Shown here: piece after piece, positions 44,300 through 52,994 of the stretch
Layout: every line of letters starts with the position of its first letter
Position numbering within the stretch: position 1 is the stretch's first letter
Origin: Streptomyces violaceusniger Tu 4113
Lineage (GTDB): Bacteria > Actinomycetota > Actinomycetes > Streptomycetales > Streptomycetaceae
DNA: 64,000 nt
Reading direction: 5' to 3'
Assembly (NCBI RefSeq): GCF_000147815.2
Contig: NC_015957.1
Span: forward strand, 2,914,001-2,978,000
The notes under the pieces: model-generated
The model's input: only the letters and a program-made list of their open reading frames with translations
Databases searched by the model: none
What the model was told of the DNA's origin: nothing
Program-made: the position numbers and the translations under genes

Positions 44300-45702
44300 C
44301 AGCAGCCGAGCAGCAGCGGCGTTCGGGCTTCGACCTCGGGAAGCTGCTGGCCGAGCGCGCCTCGGAGCGGTACGACCTGCACACCCGGCATCTCAACCAC
44401 CAACTGCCCCGGATGCTGCAGACCATCGGATTCGACAAGGTCTACGAACGGGGCGAGGGCGCGTACTTCTGGGACGACGAGGGCCAGGACTACCTCGATA
44501 TGCTCGCCGGCTTCGGGGTGATGGGCCTGGGCCGCCACCACCCCGTGGTCCGCAAGGCGCTGCACGACGTCCTGGACGCCGGCCTGGCCGATCTGACCCG
44601 CTTCGACTGCCAGCCGCTGCCCGGTCTGCTGGCCGAGCGGCTGCTGGCCCACGCCCCCCATCTGGACCGGGTCTTCTTCGGCAACAGCGGCACCGAGGCC
44701 GTCGAGACGGCCCTGAAGTTCGCCCGCTACGCCACCCGTAAGCCACGCATCCTCTACTGCGCCCACGCCTTCCACGGGCTCACCACCGGCTCGCTGTCGG
44801 TCAACGGCGAGGACGGCTTCCGCAAGGGGTTCGCCCCGCTGCTGCCCGACACCGCCATCGAGATGGGCGATCTCGACGCGCTGGAGCGGGAGCTGGCGCG
44901 CGGGGACGTGGCGGCGTTCGTGGTGGAGCCCATCCAGGGCAAGGGGGTGCACGAGACCCCGCCCGGCTTTCTGCGCGCCGCGCAGGAGCTGCTCCACCGC
45001 CACAAGGCGCTGCTCATCGCGGACGAGGTGCAGACCGGCCTCGGCCGCACCGGGGACTTCTTCGCCTACAGCCACGAGGACGGCGTCGAACCGGATCTGG
45101 TGTGCGTGGCCAAGGCCCTCTCCGGGGGCTATGTGCCGGTCGGCGCGACCCTCGGCAAGGACTGGATCTTCCGGAAGGTCTACTCCTCGATGGACCGGGT
45201 GCTGGTCCACTCGGCCAGCTTCGGCGCCAACGCCCAGGCCATGGCGGCCGGGCTCGCCGTCCTCGCCGTGATGGAGGACGAGCAGATCGTGGCAGGCGCC
45301 CGCCGCACCGGCGATCTGCTGCGCCAGCGCCTCGCCGCGCTCGTGGACCGCTACGAGCTGCTGCACGACGTCCGCGGCCGGGGGCTGATGATCGGCATCG
45401 AGTTCGGCAGGCCCAGCTCACTGGGGCTGCGCAGCCGGTGGGCGATGCTGCAGACGGCGCGCAAGGGGCTGTTCGCGCAGATGGTCGTCGTCCCGCTGCT
45501 GCGGCGCCATCGCATCCTCACCCAGGTGTCCGGGGACCATCTGGAGGTCATTAAGCTGATCCCGCCGCTGATCATCGGCGAGCGGGAAGTGGACCGGTTC
45601 GTCGAGGCGTTCACCGCGGTCATGGACGACGCACACCAGGGCGGCGGCCTGATGTGGGAGTTCGGCCGGACTCTCGTCAAGCAGGCGGTGGCCAACCGCT
45701 GA
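44296..45702 (+). CDS. hpnO: class III aminotransferase HpnO (aminobacteriohopanetriol synthesis)
   Basis: The 468-residue PLP enzyme is of the ornithine/acetylornithine aminotransferase fold. The substrate-binding [18 protein letters not shown], the PLP-phosphate region [13 protein letters not shown] and the Schiff-base lysine in [15 protein letters not shown] are visible. Within hopanoid clusters it installs the 35-amino group of aminobacteriohopanetriol. The ATG overlaps the dxs stop. It closes the hopanoid operon; the serpin-like gene begins 17 bp later and may be co-transcribed. Confidence 0.9.
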   Translation: MTAAEQQRRSGFDLGKLLAERASERYDLHTRHLNHQLPRMLQTIGFDKVYERGEGAYFWDDEGQDYLDMLAGFGVMGLGRHHPVVRKALHDVLDAGLADLTRFDCQPLPGLLAERLLAHAPHLDRVFFGNSGTEAVETALKFARYATRKPRILYCAHAFHGLTTGSLSVNGEDGFRKGFAPLLPDTAIEMGDLDALERELARGDVAAFVVEPIQGKGVHETPPGFLRAAQELLHRHKALLIADEVQTGLGRTGDFFAYSHEDGVEPDLVCVAKALSGGYVPVGATLGKDWIFRKVYSSMDRVLVHSASFGANAQAMAAGLAVLAVMEDEQIVAGARRTGDLLRQRLAALVDRYELLHDVRGRGLMIGIEFGRPSSLGLRSRWAMLQTARKGLFAQMVVVPLLRRHRILTQVSGDHLEVIKLIPPLIIGEREVDRFVEAFTAVMDDAHQGGGLMWEFGRTLVKQAVANR

Positions 45703-45719
45703 CCGATGGGGGACCCGGC

Positions 45720-46913
45720 ATGATCGACGCGACCGCCGTACAGGCCGTCAACACGATGACGGCGAGGTGGGCGCGGGCCGCCGTGGCGGACGAGGGCACG
45801 GTCTTCGCGGCCACCGGGGTCTGGCCGCTGCTCGCCCTGCTCGCGGGCGGCGCCGGCGGCCCGGCCCGCCAGGAGCTGGAGGACGCGCTGGGCGTCGCCG
45901 CGGACCGGGCCACGGCGCTCGGCGGCGAGCTGCTCGGGGCGCTGGACGGCATCGACGGTGTCGACGCCGCCACCGGCCTGTGGACCCGCCAGGACCTGCC
46001 GATCCGGTCCGAGTGGGAGGCCGCGCTGCCGCCGGGCGTACGGGGTGCGCTCACCGGGGACACCGAGCACGACCGCAAGGAGCTGGACGCCTGGGCGTCC
46101 CGGTGCACCCGGGGCGCGATCACCGAGATGCCGGTGCCGCTCAGCCCCGCCACCCAGTTGGTGCTGGCCGGGGCGCTCACGGTGCGGACGGCCTGGCTGC
46201 AGCCGTTCCAGCCGGGTTGGCTGATGCCCAGGAACGGACCGTGGCAGGGGCGGTCGCTGGCCGGGCTCAGCCGGTCCGCGGACGACCTCGACGGGGTGCT
46301 GCGAGTCGTCCCCGACACCCCGGCCGGTCCGCTCACCCTCTCCGGGATCGCGGGCGGCAACGGACTGGATGTCCATCTGGTCCTCGGCGCCGAGGACGCA
46401 CCGGGCGGCGAGGTGCTGGAGGCCGGAATCGGCGCGGTGGCCGGGCGGTACGCGGGATGGCCCGGCTCGGCGCTGCCGCCGGGCGCGGCCGGGCCCGGAG
46501 TCCAGGTCATGGAGGTCGAGAGCCGGGACCCCACTCCCCGGGTGATGCTGACCACCCCGCAGTTCACCGTAAAGGCCCGGCACGATCTGCTGCGCCGGGC
46601 CGAGCTGTTCGGGCTGCGTACCGCCCAGGACACCGCGCGGGGCCACTTCCCGGGGATCAGCCCGGCCGCGCTGGCGCTGTCCTCCGGAGAGCAGTCCATG
46701 ACCGCCTCGTTCAGCGCCGAAGGCTTCTGGGCGGCGGCGGTGACCGCGTTCTCCATGGCTCCCGGTTCGGCGCCGCCGCGGCAGAAGGCGAAGCTGATCA
46801 GCGTGCGGTACGACCGGCCGTTCGGCTTCCTGGCCGTGCACCGCGCCACCGGTCTGGTGCTGACGGCGGGCTGGGTCACCGAACCCGAGGCCGGGGCCGA
46901 CACCATGTGGTGA
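45720..46913 (+). CDS. serpin family protein
   Basis: The 397-residue protein has serpin features at its C-terminus. A reactive-centre hinge is Ala-rich (FWAAAVTAFSM), and the conserved shutter and C-terminal strands appear as VRYDRPFGFLAVHRATGLVL. Serpins trap serine or cysteine proteases by an irreversible conformational change. No signal peptide is visible, so it would act in the cytoplasm. The loop between hinge and strand is APGSAPPRQK; inhibitory specificity cannot be predicted. The ATG at 45720 follows GGGGGACC. Its stop codon lies within a 7-bp tandem repeat. Confidence 0.85.
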   Translation: MIDATAVQAVNTMTARWARAAVADEGTVFAATGVWPLLALLAGGAGGPARQELEDALGVAADRATALGGELLGALDGIDGVDAATGLWTRQDLPIRSEWEAALPPGVRGALTGDTEHDRKELDAWASRCTRGAITEMPVPLSPATQLVLAGALTVRTAWLQPFQPGWLMPRNGPWQGRSLAGLSRSADDLDGVLRVVPDTPAGPLTLSGIAGGNGLDVHLVLGAEDAPGGEVLEAGIGAVAGRYAGWPGSALPPGAAGPGVQVMEVESRDPTPRVMLTTPQFTVKARHDLLRRAELFGLRTAQDTARGHFPGISPAALALSSGEQSMTASFSAEGFWAAAVTAFSMAPGSAPPRQKAKLISVRYDRPFGFLAVHRATGLVLTAGWVTEPEAGADTMW

Positions 46914-46972
46914 GCCGTGAGCCGTGAGCCGTGAGCCGTGAGCCGTGAGCCGTGAGCCGTGAGCCGTGAGCC
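46910..46972. repeat. 7-bp tandem repeat (GTGAGCC), 9 copies
   Basis: Nine exact GTGAGCC copies start two codons before the end of the serpin-like gene and include its TGA stop. Such arrays slip readily during replication, and strains may differ in copy number. The following sequence to 47017 contains the 3' end of the phosphatase gene on the other strand and nothing else I can name. Confidence 0.93.
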
Positions 46973-47017
46973 CCGGGACGGGCGCGGGCCGGCGCTGTCG
47001 GCCCCGGGGCGGTGCCG

Positions 47018-47848
47018 TCAGCCGGTGAGCAGCCGCTCGCGGAGCCGCTCGCGCCGCTCGGGGGTGAGGCCGAGCCCCTCGGTGAGATAGCGGTCGGTGC
47101 CGCCCCAGGTCTCCTCGATGGTCGCGAAGGCCGCCGCCAGATATTCGGCGCGTGCGTCGAAGAGCGGCAGCAGCAGCGCCATGACCTCGGGGGACATCGG
47201 GTCGGAGCCGTCCCCCGGATCGCCCTTGCGCCAGATCTTGTAGCGCCGGTGGGCGGCGGCCGACGCGAGGTAGTCGGCCTCGATGGCCTCCTGGTCGACG
47301 CCGAGGGCCAGCAGGGTCACCGCGATGGACAGCCCCGCCCGGTCCTTGCCGGCCGAACAGTGCATCAGCACCGGTGAGCTGTCCTCCGCCAGGTCGCTGA
47401 GGATCCGGCCGTGTTCGACGATCCGGGTGGTGACGATCCCGCGATAGGAGCCGATCATGCGCTTCTCGGCCCGGCCCTCGGCGAGCAGCTTGCGCAGGGT
47501 GTCCAGATCGCCCTCGCGCACCATCGTCCAGAACCCGGCGCCGTCGGCCGGGTCGGACAGCGGCAGATTGACGTTCCGGACCCCGCTGAGCGTGACGTCC
47601 GGGCCCTCCAGCTTGATGTCGGCGGCGTTGCGGAAGTCGAAGACGGTGTGCAGGCCGAGCGCGTCGAGGAAGGCGGTGTCCGCCTCGGTGGCATGCGCGA
47701 GATGGCCGCTGCGGAACAGTACGCCGGGCCGCACACGGCGGCCGTCGGCAGCCGGCAGTCCGCCGAGATCACGGAAGTTGCGTACCCCCACCAGCTCAGT
47801 TTCGGCCTGGGGGACCTGCGGCGACTGCGACTGCGACTGCTGCGTCAC
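47018..47848 (-). CDS. tyrosine/dual-specificity-type protein phosphatase
   Basis: The 276-residue protein has the CX5R phosphatase loop in VLMHCSAGKDRAG and the family's early motif RNFRDLGGLPAADGR. It belongs to the Y_phosphatase3-type group. Such enzymes dephosphorylate phosphotyrosine or phosphoinositide-like substrates in the cytoplasm. The N-terminus has a Ser-Gln repeat (QSQSQSPQ) from a hexanucleotide repeat. The GTG start at 47848 has AAGGAG at ideal spacing. The gene stands alone, convergent to serpin and divergent from the galactosidase. Confidence 0.9.
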   Translation of the reverse strand: MTQQSQSQSPQVPQAETELVGVRNFRDLGGLPAADGRRVRPGVLFRSGHLAHATEADTAFLDALGLHTVFDFRNAADIKLEGPDVTLSGVRNVNLPLSDPADGAGFWTMVREGDLDTLRKLLAEGRAEKRMIGSYRGIVTTRIVEHGRILSDLAEDSSPVLMHCSAGKDRAGLSIAVTLLALGVDQEAIEADYLASAAAHRRYKIWRKGDPGDGSDPMSPEVMALLLPLFDARAEYLAAAFATIEETWGGTDRYLTEGLGLTPERRERLRERLLTG

Positions 47849-48019
47849 GGGCTCTCCTTCACCATCGGCCGCCGACGCGGCTCGTCGACGAGGCGGGCTG
47901 AAGCCGACCATACGACATGGGTGCAACGGGCAATCGGTCTCCTGCCGGTGCGAGGGCATTGCCGCACCGGCCCGCCCTCCCCGATCATGTTGACACCTGT
48001 GGAGAATTGGGGGAGCGCG

Positions 48020-50131
48020 ATGATCGAAACCGGTGGAAGCGGTCGGCTCTGGGTGCTCTCGGGGCGGCACAGCAGCTATGCCCTGTACGTCACCGACCGT
48101 GATGAACTGCTCCATCTCCACTGGGGGCCGAGGATCGCGGTCGAGGACGCCGAGGCCCTCGCCGCCGAGCCCGGGCCGCCGGAGCGGCCGTTCGAATCAC
48201 CGCTGGACGGGCGGGAGGAGTACCCCGTGGAGGGCGGCCCGCGTTTCGTCCGCCCCGCCCTGTCCGTACACGCCGGGGGCGTACGCGGCACCGAGTGGCG
48301 CTTCAGCAGCGGCACCGTCCTGGACCCCGGCACCGGCCAGGAGCTGCGGTTGCGCTTCCACGATCCGCTGCACCACCTCGACATCACCCTCCACTACCGG
48401 ATGCGGGACGACGGCGATGTCATCGAGCGCTGGACCACCCTCACCCACACCGGCAACGCCGGCCAGGAGCCCGTGGAGCTGCTGCGCGCCGACTCCGCCG
48501 CCTGGTCGCTCCCGGCGCGCGACCGCTGGCGGCTGTCCCATCTGCACGGCCGCTGGGCCGCCGAGAGCCGGCTGGCCCGCACCGAACTCACCCCCGGTGA
48601 GAAGGTGATCGGCAGCCGCCGGGGCCACACCAGCCACCATCATCTGCCCTGGATCGCCCTGGACGGCGGGGAGGCCACCGAGGAGAGCGGCGAGGTGCAC
48701 AGCGGCGCGCTCGCCTGGTCCGGGGCCTGGCGGATCGCCGTCCAGCGGCTGGCCGACGGCGCCGTCCAGGCGGTCGGCGGAGTCGGCCACGACGACGCGG
48801 GGCAGCTACTCCTCGCGCCCGGCGAGTCGTTCACCACCCCCGTCTTCGCGGGGCTGTGGACCGACGGCGGCTTCGGTGCCGCCAGCCGCGCCTGGCACGC
48901 CTGGCAGCTCGCCCGGGTGGTCCCCGGCGCCGACCGGTCCCGGCCGGTGCTCTACAACTCCTGGGAGGCCACCGAGTTCGAGGTGAGCGAGGAACAGCAG
49001 CGCTCGCTCGCGCAGTTGGCCGCCACCATGGGCGTCGAGCTGTTCGTCGTCGACGACGGATGGTTCGGGGCGCGCACCAGCGACCGGGCCGGGCTCGGCG
49101 ACTGGACGGCCAACCCGGACCGCTTTCCGCACGGGCTCAAACCGCTGGCCGACGAGGTGCACGCGCTGGGGATGCAGTTCGGCATCTGGGTCGAGCCCGA
49201 GATGGTCAACCCCGACAGCGACCTCTACCGCGCCCACCCCGACTGGGTGCAGCACCACCCCGGCCGGGCCCGCGCCGCATTCCGCAACCAGCTCGTGCTC
49301 AACCTCGCTCGCCCCGAGGTGCGCGCGTACCTGTGGGAGCGGCTGGACACCCTGCTGAGCGGCGCCCCCGTCGACTATGTGAAATGGGACTTCAACCGCT
49401 CCTTCTCGGACGCCGGCTGGCCCGGCGACGCCTATCCGCGGCGGCTGTGGATCGACCACGTACGCGGGCTGTACGAGCTGCTGGAGCGGCTGCGCGCGGC
49501 ACACCCCCAGGTCGCCTTCGAGTCCTGCTCGGGCGGTGGCGGCCGGATCGACCTGGGCATCCTGGGCCGCACCGACCAGGTGTGGACCTCGGACAACACC
49601 GACCCGCTGGACCGGCTGGCCATCCAGCACGGCTTCAGCCAGCTCCACCCGGCCCGGGTGATGGCCGCCTGGGTCACCGACAGCCCCAACGCCATGGGCA
49701 ACGCACGCGTCAGCTCGCTGCGCTTCCGCTTCGTCAGCGCGATGGCCGGGGTGCTGGGCGTCGGCGGCGATCTGACCCGCTGGAGCGAGGCGGAACTGGC
49801 CGAGGCCCGCGACTGGGTGGCGCTCTACAAGCGGGTGCGCCCGGTCGTCCAGCACGGTGAGCTGTACCGGCTGCGGCCGCCGGAGGGCGACGGGCTCAGC
49901 GCGGTGCAGTACGTACGGGGCGAGGAGACCGTGGTGCTGGCCTGGATCCAGGCGCAGCACTACGGCGACGCACAGCCCCCGCTGCGGCTGCGCGGGCTCG
50001 ACCCGGCGGCCACCTACCGGGACCTGGAGACCGGGGAGGTGCACCGGGGAGCGGTACTCGCGCACCGGGGCCTGCGCACCGGGCTGGGCGGCGACCTCGA
50101 CGCCGCCGTATTCCACCTTCGCCGAAACTGA
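48020..50131 (+). CDS. alpha-galactosidase, GH36 family
   Basis: The 703-residue enzyme has an N-terminal beta-sandwich domain and a (beta/alpha)8 catalytic barrel. The nucleophile Asp457 lies in YVKWDFNRS and the acid/base Asp525 in WTSDNTDPL. The barrel entry VDDGWFGAR and CSGGGGRIDLGIL are characteristic of GH36. It hydrolyses terminal alpha-galactosides such as melibiose or raffinose. No signal peptide is visible, so it is intracellular and depends on sugar uptake from elsewhere. The ATG at 48020 follows GGGAG. Confidence 0.94.
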   Translation: MIETGGSGRLWVLSGRHSSYALYVTDRDELLHLHWGPRIAVEDAEALAAEPGPPERPFESPLDGREEYPVEGGPRFVRPALSVHAGGVRGTEWRFSSGTVLDPGTGQELRLRFHDPLHHLDITLHYRMRDDGDVIERWTTLTHTGNAGQEPVELLRADSAAWSLPARDRWRLSHLHGRWAAESRLARTELTPGEKVIGSRRGHTSHHHLPWIALDGGEATEESGEVHSGALAWSGAWRIAVQRLADGAVQAVGGVGHDDAGQLLLAPGESFTTPVFAGLWTDGGFGAASRAWHAWQLARVVPGADRSRPVLYNSWEATEFEVSEEQQRSLAQLAATMGVELFVVDDGWFGARTSDRAGLGDWTANPDRFPHGLKPLADEVHALGMQFGIWVEPEMVNPDSDLYRAHPDWVQHHPGRARAAFRNQLVLNLARPEVRAYLWERLDTLLSGAPVDYVKWDFNRSFSDAGWPGDAYPRRLWIDHVRGLYELLERLRAAHPQVAFESCSGGGGRIDLGILGRTDQVWTSDNTDPLDRLAIQHGFSQLHPARVMAAWVTDSPNAMGNARVSSLRFRFVSAMAGVLGVGGDLTRWSEAELAEARDWVALYKRVRPVVQHGELYRLRPPEGDGLSAVQYVRGEETVVLAWIQAQHYGDAQPPLRLRGLDPAATYRDLETGEVHRGAVLAHRGLRTGLGGDLDAAVFHLRRN

Positions 50132-50210
50132 CCAGGTGGGATAGATCACCCCACGTCAAGCCCTGGTTACGATGGCGTAAGTCACGCCGTCGGGTGAATG
50201 ATGTCCCGAC

Positions 50211-51008
50211 GTGGCAGACGATAAGGAGAGATTCAGCAACGGTTCCATCGGGTCGTACGCAGCGGTCGGCGACAGCTTCACCGAGGGCGTCGGCGACCCC
50301 GGTCCTGATGGAGTGTTCGTCGGCTGGGCCGACCGGCTCGCGGTCCTGCTGTCCGACCAACGACCTCACGACGATTTCCGCTACGCCAATTTGGCCGTAC
50401 GCGGTCGACTCCTTGACCAGATTGTCGCGGAGCAGGTGGCGCGCGCCATCGAGCTCGGCCCGGATCTGGTCACCTTCTGCGCGGGGGGCAATGACATCCT
50501 GCGCCCCGGCAGCGACCCCGACGATGTCGCCGAGCGCTACGAGGCGGCCGTCTCCGACCTCAAGGCGCGGGTGGGCACGGTGCTGCTGTGCACGGGCTTC
50601 GACACCAGAGGGGTGCCGGTGCTGCGTCATCTGCGGGGCAAGATCGCCACGTATACGGCGCATGTGCGGGCGATCGCCGACCGGTACGACTGCCCGGTGC
50701 TCGACCTGTGGTCGCTGCGCTCGGTGCAGGACCGCCGGGCCTGGGACGCCGACCGGCTGCATCTGTCGCCGGACGGGCACACCCGGGTCGCGCTGAGGGC
50801 CGGTCAGGTGCTCGGGCTCGACGTCCCCGCCGATCCCGATCAGCCCTGGCCCCCGGAGGGGCAGCGCACCGCCGCCGAGGTGCGGAGGGACAACATCCAC
50901 TGGGCGCGCGAATATCTGGTGCCCTGGATCGGCCGACGACTGCGCGGTGAGTCGTCGGGTGACCATGTGGAGCCCAAGCGGCCCGATCTGCTGCCGCTGC
51001 GGCCCTGA
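50211..51008 (+). CDS. SGNH/GDSL hydrolase family protein
   Basis: The 265-residue cytoplasmic esterase-type protein has the GDSL block AAVGDSFTEG (nucleophile Ser22), the GGND oxyanion block CAGGNDIL and the C-terminal Asp/His block DADRLHLSPDGH. All four SGNH positions appear intact. Its substrate, a lipid or acylated sugar, is not evident. The start is the GTG at 50211. A 13-bp perfect inverted repeat separated by 43 nt follows the stop. Confidence 0.9.
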   Translation: MADDKERFSNGSIGSYAAVGDSFTEGVGDPGPDGVFVGWADRLAVLLSDQRPHDDFRYANLAVRGRLLDQIVAEQVARAIELGPDLVTFCAGGNDILRPGSDPDDVAERYEAAVSDLKARVGTVLLCTGFDTRGVPVLRHLRGKIATYTAHVRAIADRYDCPVLDLWSLRSVQDRRAWDADRLHLSPDGHTRVALRAGQVLGLDVPADPDQPWPPEGQRTAAEVRRDNIHWAREYLVPWIGRRLRGESSGDHVEPKRPDLLPLRP

Positions 51009-51036
51009 ACGTTCCGTGACCCGAAGCGGTCCCGGA

Positions 51037-51105
51037 GGAATAGGGGCAGACCCCCGTTGGCGCCTTGAGGCCGACCGCCTCGTGCGCTGTCGCTGCCCCT
51101 ATTCC
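51037..51105. repeat. 13-bp inverted repeat with structured loop
   Basis: GGAATAGGGGCAG at 51037-51049 and its exact complement at 51093-51105 flank a GC-rich 43-nt loop. It could be a terminator for the SGNH gene or part of a small RNA. The remainder of the gap to 51292 contains short imperfect repeats of GTGCCTGGATC and no gene. Confidence 0.6.
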
Positions 51106-51292
51106 CTCGGCACCGCTCGTTCCGAGCCCCTGTGCTCGCGCCGTTTTGGCCGCCGAACGTCGCGTCGCGCCGTGCCTGCTCGTACGTGGGCCGTGGATGC
51201 GTCGTGCCTGGATCGTGCCTGGATCGTGCATGCGTCGTGGGTGAGTCGTACTCGTCCGTGCCCGTTCGTACGGTCGTGGCGTCGCGGAGCCG

Positions 51293-51757
51293 CTACGTCG
51301 CCAGATAGGCCCAGACGGCGCGGCCCGCGCCCCCCTGGTTCGGCCTGACCCCCCAGGCCTCCGAGAGGGCCTCCACCAGCATCAGCCCGCGGCCGCCTTC
51401 CTGGTCCGCGGTCACCGACCTGGCCTCCGGCACCGTACGGGCGCATCCCTGGTCGGCCACCTCGAGCCGCAGCCGGGTGCCTATGAGCTGCAGTGAGCAG
51501 CGAACCTCCTCGCTGGAGGTGTGGCGCACCGCGTTGGTGAACAGCTCGGAGACGATCAACTCCGCGCTGTCCCGGGTGTCCTGGTCGATGCCCCATGAGC
51601 GCAGCCGCCGGACGACATGCCTTCTCGCCTCGGCGACGGACGTGCTCAGCGCCGGCAGACGAAACACGTCGTGGCGGGGCGGAGCGACCACGATGCCGCC
51701 GCGCCCTAACCGGAGAGCCTCATAGGAAGGAGCCACGCCGACACTATGCTCTGTCAC
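51293..51757 (-). CDS. ATP-binding protein, RsbW-like anti-sigma factor of an Scr1/WhiJ-type locus
   Basis: The 154-residue GHKL ATPase has the N-box ELIVSELFTNAVRHT and lid EGGRGLMLVEALS. It sits divergently next to an XRE/DUF397 pair, an arrangement repeated many times in Streptomyces genomes (whiJ-, abaA-like loci), where it is thought to act with them in developmental regulation. The GTG at 51757 is chosen; a TTG at 51772 is the only longer option. No good ribosome binding site is visible. The upstream palindrome at 51781 may control it. Confidence 0.85.
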   Translation of the reverse strand: MTEHSVGVAPSYEALRLGRGGIVVAPPRHDVFRLPALSTSVAEARRHVVRRLRSWGIDQDTRDSAELIVSELFTNAVRHTSSEEVRCSLQLIGTRLRLEVADQGCARTVPEARSVTADQEGGRGLMLVEALSEAWGVRPNQGGAGRAVWAYLAT

Positions 51758-51780
51758 GCTCGCGTATGGCAAGGTTCAAT

Positions 51781-51793
51781 CTGTAAATTACAG
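51781..51793. promoter_or_regulatory. palindromic operator in divergent Scr1 locus
   Basis: CTGTAAATTACAG is a perfect 13-bp palindrome in the 115-bp gap between the ATPase and XRE genes. It is strikingly AT-rich for this genome and overlaps the expected promoter zone of the minus-strand gene. Binding by the adjacent XRE protein is inferred. Confidence 0.6.
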
Positions 51794-51872
51794 AATCGCA
51801 AGCGCAGGCTGTTCGGAATGCTGAGCCCATGCCAGACTGCTGTGTCGTGAAGGTACTTGGAGGGGAACGGTA

Positions 51873-52739
51873 GTGGCGGATGCGCGGGCGGGCGGAGCCC
51901 CGACCGTCCTGCGAGTCGTGCTCGGCAAACGGCTCCAGGACCTTCGGGAGAAGGCCGGGCTGTCGTTCGAGCAGGCCGGGCGCGCCCTGGACGTCACGCA
52001 TGCCACGATCCGCCGGATGGAGAAGGCCGAGGTTGGCCTGAAGCTCCCGTACGTCGAGAAGCTGCTGCGGACGTACGGCGTCGCCGACCCCGAGGAGGTC
52101 GAGGGGTTCCTCTCCCTCGCGCGCGAGGCCAACAAGGCCGGCTGGTGGCACCGGTTCCGCGACGTCCTGCCGGAGTGGTTCAACACCTTCGTCAGCCTGG
52201 AGGTCGAGGCCAATCTGATCCGGGCCTACGAGCCGCATTACATTCCCGGGCTGCTGCAGACCGAGGACTATGCCCGCGCGGTGCTCCGCGCGGGCATGCC
52301 GCATGCGCCCGAGTCGGAGATCGAGCGCAATGTCGCCCTCCGTATGGAACGTCAGGCCCTGCTCACCCGGGACGACCCGCCGATGCTGTGGGTGGTCATG
52401 GACGAAACGGTGGTGCGCCGCCCCATCGGCGGTTCCGAGACCATGCGGGCCCAGATCGCGCGGTTGATCGAGGAGGCGGAGGCCCCTCATATCCGGCTGC
52501 AGGTCATGCCGTTCGACGCCGGCCCGCACCCGGCGATGTACGGCCCCTTCCATATCTTCCGGTTCCCGATCCCGGAGCTGCCGGATATCGCGTACACGGA
52601 GTCGCTGGTCAGCGGCTCCTACTTCGACCAGCGCGATGACGTATCGGCATTCCTGGAGGCCCTGGACCGGATGTGCGCGCAGGCCGCGCCTGCACAGACG
52701 ACTCAGGCGATTCTGAGTCGCATTCGCAAGGAGATCTGA
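51873..52739 (+). CDS. XRE-family regulator with DUF5753 domain (Scr1 family)
   Basis: The 288-residue protein has an N-terminal helix-turn-helix (LRVVLGKRLQDLREKAGLSF with THATIRRMEKAE). A DUF5753 effector region follows (FNTFVSLEVEANLIRAYEPH, PGLLQTEDYARAVL, MDETVVRRPIGG). This pairing with DUF397 is annotated as an antitoxin-like Scr1 system and includes WhiJ-type developmental regulators. It is followed 3 bp later by the DUF397 gene. The GTG at 51873 follows GGAGGGGAACG. Confidence 0.9.
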   Translation: MADARAGGAPTVLRVVLGKRLQDLREKAGLSFEQAGRALDVTHATIRRMEKAEVGLKLPYVEKLLRTYGVADPEEVEGFLSLAREANKAGWWHRFRDVLPEWFNTFVSLEVEANLIRAYEPHYIPGLLQTEDYARAVLRAGMPHAPESEIERNVALRMERQALLTRDDPPMLWVVMDETVVRRPIGGSETMRAQIARLIEEAEAPHIRLQVMPFDAGPHPAMYGPFHIFRFPIPELPDIAYTESLVSGSYFDQRDDVSAFLEALDRMCAQAAPAQTTQAILSRIRKEI

Positions 52740-52742
52740 ACG

Positions 52743-52994
52743 ATGGATCGCATATGCGGGAGCCGCGTCTACAGCGGCATGCCGGCAAGGGACCTCGGCA
52801 GCGAGGGCTGGCACAAGCCTTGGAGTGGCGGCAACGGGGGAAGCTGCGTCGAGGCGATGAGGCTGAAGGACGGGCGGGTGGCGCTGCGCCAGTCGACCGA
52901 TCCGGACGGACCGGCACTGATCTACACCCCGGTGGAGATGAAACGCTTCATCCAGGGGGCGAAGTCCGGGGAAGCGGACTTTCTGTTTCTGTGA
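52743..52994 (+). CDS. DUF397 domain-containing protein
   Basis: The 83-residue protein carries the core features of DUF397: WHKPWSGGNGGSCVEA, with the aromatic, Gly/Asn and Cys positions, then VALRQSTDPDGPALIYTP and a final PVEMKRFIQGAKSGEADFLF-type helix. It is longer at the N-terminus (about 20 residues) than most family members. It probably interacts with the XRE protein upstream. Its last 47 bp overlap the convergent radical SAM gene. Confidence 0.9.
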   Translation: MDRICGSRVYSGMPARDLGSEGWHKPWSGGNGGSCVEAMRLKDGRVALRQSTDPDGPALIYTPVEMKRFIQGAKSGEADFLFL

